DNA of 11,012 nucleotides from Anseongella sp036570465 (GTDB taxonomy: Bacteria > Bacteroidota > Bacteroidia > Sphingobacteriales > Sphingobacteriaceae). The translations under genes were made by a program, and so were the position numbers. Under the pieces are notes generated by a model. It saw nothing but the letters and a program-made list of their open reading frames with translations. It had not been told where the DNA came from and did no database searches. Where the stretch lies: the NCBI GenBank assembly GCA_036570465.1, contig DATCYD010000007.1, forward strand, positions 1 to 11,012, in the 5' to 3' direction. Shown here piece by piece: positions 7,815 through 11,012 of this stretch; position 1 is the first letter of the stretch; each line of letters opens with the position of its first letter.

Positions 7815-9326
7815 ATGAGTCATCACCACGAAGACGATTTCAGAATACATGCTCCCGGATTCGACGATCTGAATAAAAAGCTGGACCGGCGAAATTTCCT
7901 GGTCAAGACCTCTCTTGGGCTTGGTTCTGTGGCCATGGGCTCCCTGCTCGGAGCAAAAATGTTTTCCGGAGCCAGGGCGAATCCGGGAAATACGCTTTCG
8001 CCCGAGGCTGAAATGCTGCGAAGAATTCCCCATTTCATTCCAAAGGCAAAACGGATTGTTTATCTCTTTATGGCCGGCGGACCTTCCCAATTTGAAACGT
8101 TCGATTACAAACCGAAATTGGTAAACCTGGCCGGTCAAGACCTTCCTGACTCGGTGAGAAACGGCCAGCGGCTTACCGGAATGAGTGCCAGTCAGAGCAG
8201 CCTGCCCATGGTACCATCCATCTATAAATTTCAGCAACATGGCAAAACCGGCACCTGGGTCAGCGAACTCCTGCCTCATACCGCCCGGGTAGTGGACGAA
8301 CTTTGCATCGTTAAATCATTGCATACCGAGGCGATCAATCACGACCCCGCCATTACCTTTTTCCAAACCGGCGACCAGTTGCCAGGACGTCCCTCCATTG
8401 GTTCCTGGGTCAGCTACGGCCTGGGTTCCGACAATCAAAACCTGCCCACATTCATTGTCCTGGTGTCCCAAAACGCCGTCAAGGATCAACCCCTTTACGC
8501 GCGCTTGTGGGGCAACGGCTTTCTTCCAACCCGGCATCAGGGCGTACAGTTCCGTTCAGGGAAAGACCCCGTACTATTTCTTAATAATCCTGAAGGCTAC
8601 GAAGGCACCGACCGGAAGGAAATGCTAGCCTACCTGGCAAAACTAAACCGGCTGCAGGACAGTGTATATGGCGACCCGGAAATTGAGAACCGGATTGCCC
8701 AGTACGAAATGGCCTTTCGGATGCAGACCTCTGTCCCGGAAGTGATGGACCTGAGTAATGAAACCAACGAAGTATTTGATCTGTATGGCCCCGACAGCCG
8801 CACGCCCGGCACTTACGCCGCTAACTGCCTCCTGGCCCGCAAACTATTGGAAAAGGATGTGAAATTTGTCCAGTTATATCACCAGGGTTGGGATCAACAC
8901 GGCAACCTGCCCCAGGCAATCGCCCGGCAATGTAAGGATACTGATCAGGCCACTGCCGCACTGGTCACCGATCTGAAGCGGCGAGGCATGCTGGAAGACA
9001 CCTTAATCGTCTGGGGCGGTGAATTCGGGCGCACTGTTTATTCACAAGGCCAGTTAACTGCCACAAATTACGGCCGTGATCACCACCCACGTTGTTTCAC
9101 CATGTGGATGGCCGGCGCTGGCGTCAAAGCCGGGATGAGTTACGGCGAAACCGATGATTTTAGCTACAATATCATCCGGGACCCCGTACATGTACATGAT
9201 TTCCAGGCAACCCTGATGTATCTCATGGGCGTTGACCACGAGCAGCTCACCTATAAATTCCAGGGAAGGCGTTTCCGCCTCACCGATGTACGAGGCGAAA
9301 TAGTTAAAGACATTCTGGCCTTATGA
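7815..9326 (+). CDS. DUF1501 domain-containing protein, Tat-exported
   Basis: The 503-residue product has a twin-arginine signal: D-R25-R26-N-F-L, a hydrophobic stretch, and an A-R-A cleavage site at 53-55. It should therefore cross the membrane already folded, typical of proteins that load a metal or cofactor in the cytoplasm. The rest matches the DUF1501 family, a member of the alkaline phosphatase/sulfatase superfamily. Diagnostic stretches are F-M-A-G-G-P-S-Q-F-E-T-F-D at 85-97, H-Q-G-W-D-Q-H at 356-362, W-G-G-E-F-G-R-T at 400-407 and G-R-D-H-H-P at 420-425. Asp97, Asp360, His362, Glu403, Asp422, His423 and His424 are candidate metal ligands. No C/S-x-P-x-R sulfatase nucleophile motif is visible, so it should not be called a sulfatase. 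Activity is unknown. The gene starts three bases after the PSD1 gene stop, and the two families are regularly neighbours, which suggests a joint function. Confidence 0.9.
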   Translation: MSHHHEDDFRIHAPGFDDLNKKLDRRNFLVKTSLGLGSVAMGSLLGAKMFSGARANPGNTLSPEAEMLRRIPHFIPKAKRIVYLFMAGGPSQFETFDYKPKLVNLAGQDLPDSVRNGQRLTGMSASQSSLPMVPSIYKFQQHGKTGTWVSELLPHTARVVDELCIVKSLHTEAINHDPAITFFQTGDQLPGRPSIGSWVSYGLGSDNQNLPTFIVLVSQNAVKDQPLYARLWGNGFLPTRHQGVQFRSGKDPVLFLNNPEGYEGTDRKEMLAYLAKLNRLQDSVYGDPEIENRIAQYEMAFRMQTSVPEVMDLSNETNEVFDLYGPDSRTPGTYAANCLLARKLLEKDVKFVQLYHQGWDQHGNLPQAIARQCKDTDQATAALVTDLKRRGMLEDTLIVWGGEFGRTVYSQGQLTATNYGRDHHPRCFTMWMAGAGVKAGMSYGETDDFSYNIIRDPVHVHDFQATLMYLMGVDHEQLTYKFQGRRFRLTDVRGEIVKDILAL

Positions 9327-9332
9327 TAAGGC
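9318..9332. terminator. Short palindrome at the convergent gene ends, possible bidirectional terminator
   Basis: GCCTTAT and ATAAGGC form perfect 7-base arms around a single G. The palindrome spans the TGA stop of the DUF1501 gene and part of the 11-base gap to the asparagine synthase stop. A folded RNA would need to open the central pairs to form a loop, and no T-tract follows on either strand. A role as a bidirectional terminator is suggested by position only. Confidence 0.2.
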
Positions 9333-9337
9333 GGCCA

Positions 9338-11012
9338 TCACTTAATAAACTGATGCCACAAAATATGAAGCCCCAGCAAATGATTCATCAGCGCATCCTT
9401 CCTGGTAAGTGAAACCGGATCAGTATCACGTCGGTAACCTTCCAGAAACGCCTGAAGCCGGCCCGGATCAAACAAGCCGGCATCACGAATCGAACCGGGA
9501 TCCATGTATGTATTTGTCAGCTCCGCAAGAGCCCTTTGCTTTTTCTGATCTGTATGACTGGGAGGCGCCATAAAGGCAAATTTTTCCCGCTTGTATAACA
9601 CGGGAGGAAGAATATGCTGCATGGCCTCGCGAAGCACCCATTTTTCAGTATTCCCATGAATGCGGTAATGAGGAGGAATTTGCACAGCCATGGCCGCCAC
9701 ATGATGATCAAGGAAAGCCGGTCGCGATTCCATGGAATTTGCCATATCCACCCGGTCTCCCCCCCAGTTGAGGATCTGGCACTCCAGCATGGTCTTGCTC
9801 CAGGTGTATTGCGCCTTATCCAACGCATGACGCCCTTCCAGCTGGCCGGCATCAAAAGAACCCGCAATCGCTTCCACCGGATCATACCCCTTCAATTCCG
9901 CCAGCAGATCATCGTGCAGCAAAGGCCGCGCAATTTCCAGCGTCTGCATCCAAGGCTGTATCCACGAAGGAGTAAACCCGATCACCCGGTCCATTTCCGG
10001 ATGAGAAACGGTCTCTTCAGAAAGAATAGCCCCCCGGAACAATTTATTGGTTTCCTCCATTAACTTATGATAAGAAGCCACCTGTTCCGGATCATGCCCT
10101 TCTTTCAGGCCATGCCGGAGCATATCCCGCTTAAAGGAAGGATACCCTCCAAAAAGTTCGTCTGATCCTTCTCCGGTGACCACTACCCGGTATCCACATT
10201 CATTCACCCGGTGACTCATACAGTATTTGGCTACTCCCAATGTATTGTAAAAAGTGCGTTCCGAATGCCAAAGCGTCTTCACATAATTATCCCCGTACAA
10301 TTCAGGCGCCGACAAACTGATCTGCTCCTGATCAGCATTCACCTTATCAGCCATCTCACGGGCAATATGCGCCTCATCATAATCTTTATTATCGAAACTG
10401 ATCGTAAACGCTTTCACCGGAGACTGCTGCATGGCAGCGGCCATCCCCAGCATGGAACAACTATCGATCCCGCCAGACAAATAACACCCAACCGGCACAT
10501 CCGCCTCCAGGCGTTGCTGTACCGCATCTGTAAGTGTTTCCCTGGTTCGTTCAATATGATATTCCGCAGAAAGATCATTATTCCTGGCCTCATCCTCCGG
10601 AAAGTCCATGTCCCAGTATTTTTGGTCCCGGATGTCAAAACCCTGCCCCCGCCGGCTGACTACCAGCATGTGACCAGGTTTCAACGCATGAATCCCCTTA
10701 TATGCGCTGGATCCCGGCACCATCGTGTGCATCAGCTGATGCAATACCCCTTCAGTGGAAAACTCCCGCGGCACCTCCGGATGAGCAAACAGCGATTTAA
10801 TCTCCGATCCCCAGTACACCGTATCCGGCCCCACATGATAAAATAGCGGTTTTACACCAAACCGATCCCGAATCAGCAAAAGCCGGTCTTCATGCCCATC
10901 ATACAGCGCAAAAGCAAACTCCCCGCGCAGATGCGAAACAAAATCAAGTCCATAACGCTCAAACAAGGGCAACGCTATCTCGCTATCCGATTTGGTAGTA
11001 AAAGTGGCCCCA
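9338..11012 (-). CDS. asnB: Asparagine synthase (glutamine-hydrolysing), N-terminus outside the window
   Basis: The minus-strand frame is open from the right edge to a TGA at 9340-9338 and gives about 557 residues. The first part is the end of the class II glutamine amidotransferase domain, with L-R-G-E-F-A-F-A-L-Y-D at about 10927-10895 and R-D-R-F-G-V-K-P-L-F-Y. The catalytic N-terminal Cys lies beyond the edge. The synthetase domain follows. It has the pyrophosphate loop S-G-G-I-D-S at 10477-10460 and G-E-G-S-D-E-L-F-G-G at 10174-10145, the ATP-pyrophosphatase signatures of AsnB. The enzyme makes asparagine from aspartate, ATP and glutamine in the cytoplasm. Close relatives in cell-envelope clusters amidate other carboxylates, so the exact substrate is less certain than the family. 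A TTG at 10972 can look like a start, but the homology continues upstream of it to the edge, so it is internal. The gene converges on the operon with an 11-base gap and is probably unrelated to it. Confidence 0.93.
   Translation of the reverse strand, partial: GATFTTKSDSEIALPLFERYGLDFVSHLRGEFAFALYDGHEDRLLLIRDRFGVKPLFYHVGPDTVYWGSEIKSLFAHPEVPREFSTEGVLHQLMHTMVPGSSAYKGIHALKPGHMLVVSRRGQGFDIRDQKYWDMDFPEDEARNNDLSAEYHIERTRETLTDAVQQRLEADVPVGCYLSGGIDSCSMLGMAAAMQQSPVKAFTISFDNKDYDEAHIAREMADKVNADQEQISLSAPELYGDNYVKTLWHSERTFYNTLGVAKYCMSHRVNECGYRVVVTGEGSDELFGGYPSFKRDMLRHGLKEGHDPEQVASYHKLMEETNKLFRGAILSEETVSHPEMDRVIGFTPSWIQPWMQTLEIARPLLHDDLLAELKGYDPVEAIAGSFDAGQLEGRHALDKAQYTWSKTMLECQILNWGGDRVDMANSMESRPAFLDHHVAAMAVQIPPHYRIHGNTEKWVLREAMQHILPPVLYKREKFAFMAPPSHTDQKKQRALAELTNTYMDPGSIRDAGLFDPGRLQAFLEGYRRDTDPVSLTRKDALMNHLLGLHILWHQFIK

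Noticed and set aside
9184..9193. Palindrome GTACATGTAC
   Set aside because: It lies inside the DUF1501 coding region in His-Val-His codons, with no partner sites or nearby gene start; most likely coincidental.
7815..9326. True sulfatase
   Set aside because: The superfamily fold is likely shared, but the C/S-x-P-x-R formylglycine motif is absent.
10211..10846. Open frame of 211 codons on the plus strand across the asparagine synthase gene
   Set aside because: It is opposite a gene with clear AsnB motifs, and its Arg/His/Ile-rich product resembles no family.
10970..10972. TTG as the start codon of the asparagine synthase gene
   Set aside because: The same frame continues upstream to the window edge with residues typical of the amidotransferase domain (T-K-S-D-S-E-I), so the gene starts beyond the window.

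Overview
The window looks like a chromosomal segment from a Bacteroidota bacterium, most like the Chitinophagaceae and relatives. This placement is inferred from gene content and style. The genes have AT-rich upstream regions and mostly lack strong Shine-Dalgarno sequences. There is a short lipoprotein signal with a charged patch after the cysteine. A planctomycete-type cytochrome (PSD1) protein sits next to a DUF1501 protein, a pairing also common in Planctomycetota and Verrucomicrobiota. Base composition is even across the genes, and no insertion sequence, tRNA, rRNA or CRISPR array was seen.

Layout: positions 1-83 (minus) hold the first 27 codons of a lipoprotein gene that runs off the left edge. 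Positions 84-240 are a divergent intergenic region with a small cluster of GATAA/TTATC sites. Four plus-strand genes follow and probably form one operon: a large secreted sialate-O-acetylesterase-like esterase fused to a ricin-type lectin domain and a C-terminal propeller-like domain (241-3312); a secreted serine hydrolase of the beta-lactamase/class C family (3351-4565); a lipoprotein with PSCyt1, PSCyt2, LamG and PSD1 regions and two CxxCH motifs (4566-7811); and a Tat-exported DUF1501 protein (7815-9326). An asparagine synthase (glutamine-hydrolysing) gene converges on them from the right (9338-11012, minus). Its N-terminal glutaminase end lies outside the window.

All four operon products carry export signals, so they should act in the periplasm or at the cell surface. 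Two have carbohydrate-recognition folds (ricin-type trefoil and LamG) and one is a carbohydrate esterase. The likely theme is processing of an acylated glycan, with a putative c-type cytochrome protein and a metal-dependent hydrolase-like DUF1501 protein. The roles of the PSD1 and DUF1501 proteins are not known, so the system-level reading is inference.

The last three operon genes lie in one reading frame. They are separated only by a TAG and by a TAA plus one codon, which is an unusually tight arrangement. No complete SusC/SusD pair, sulfatase or glycoside hydrolase is visible, so this is not a classical polysaccharide utilisation locus within these limits.
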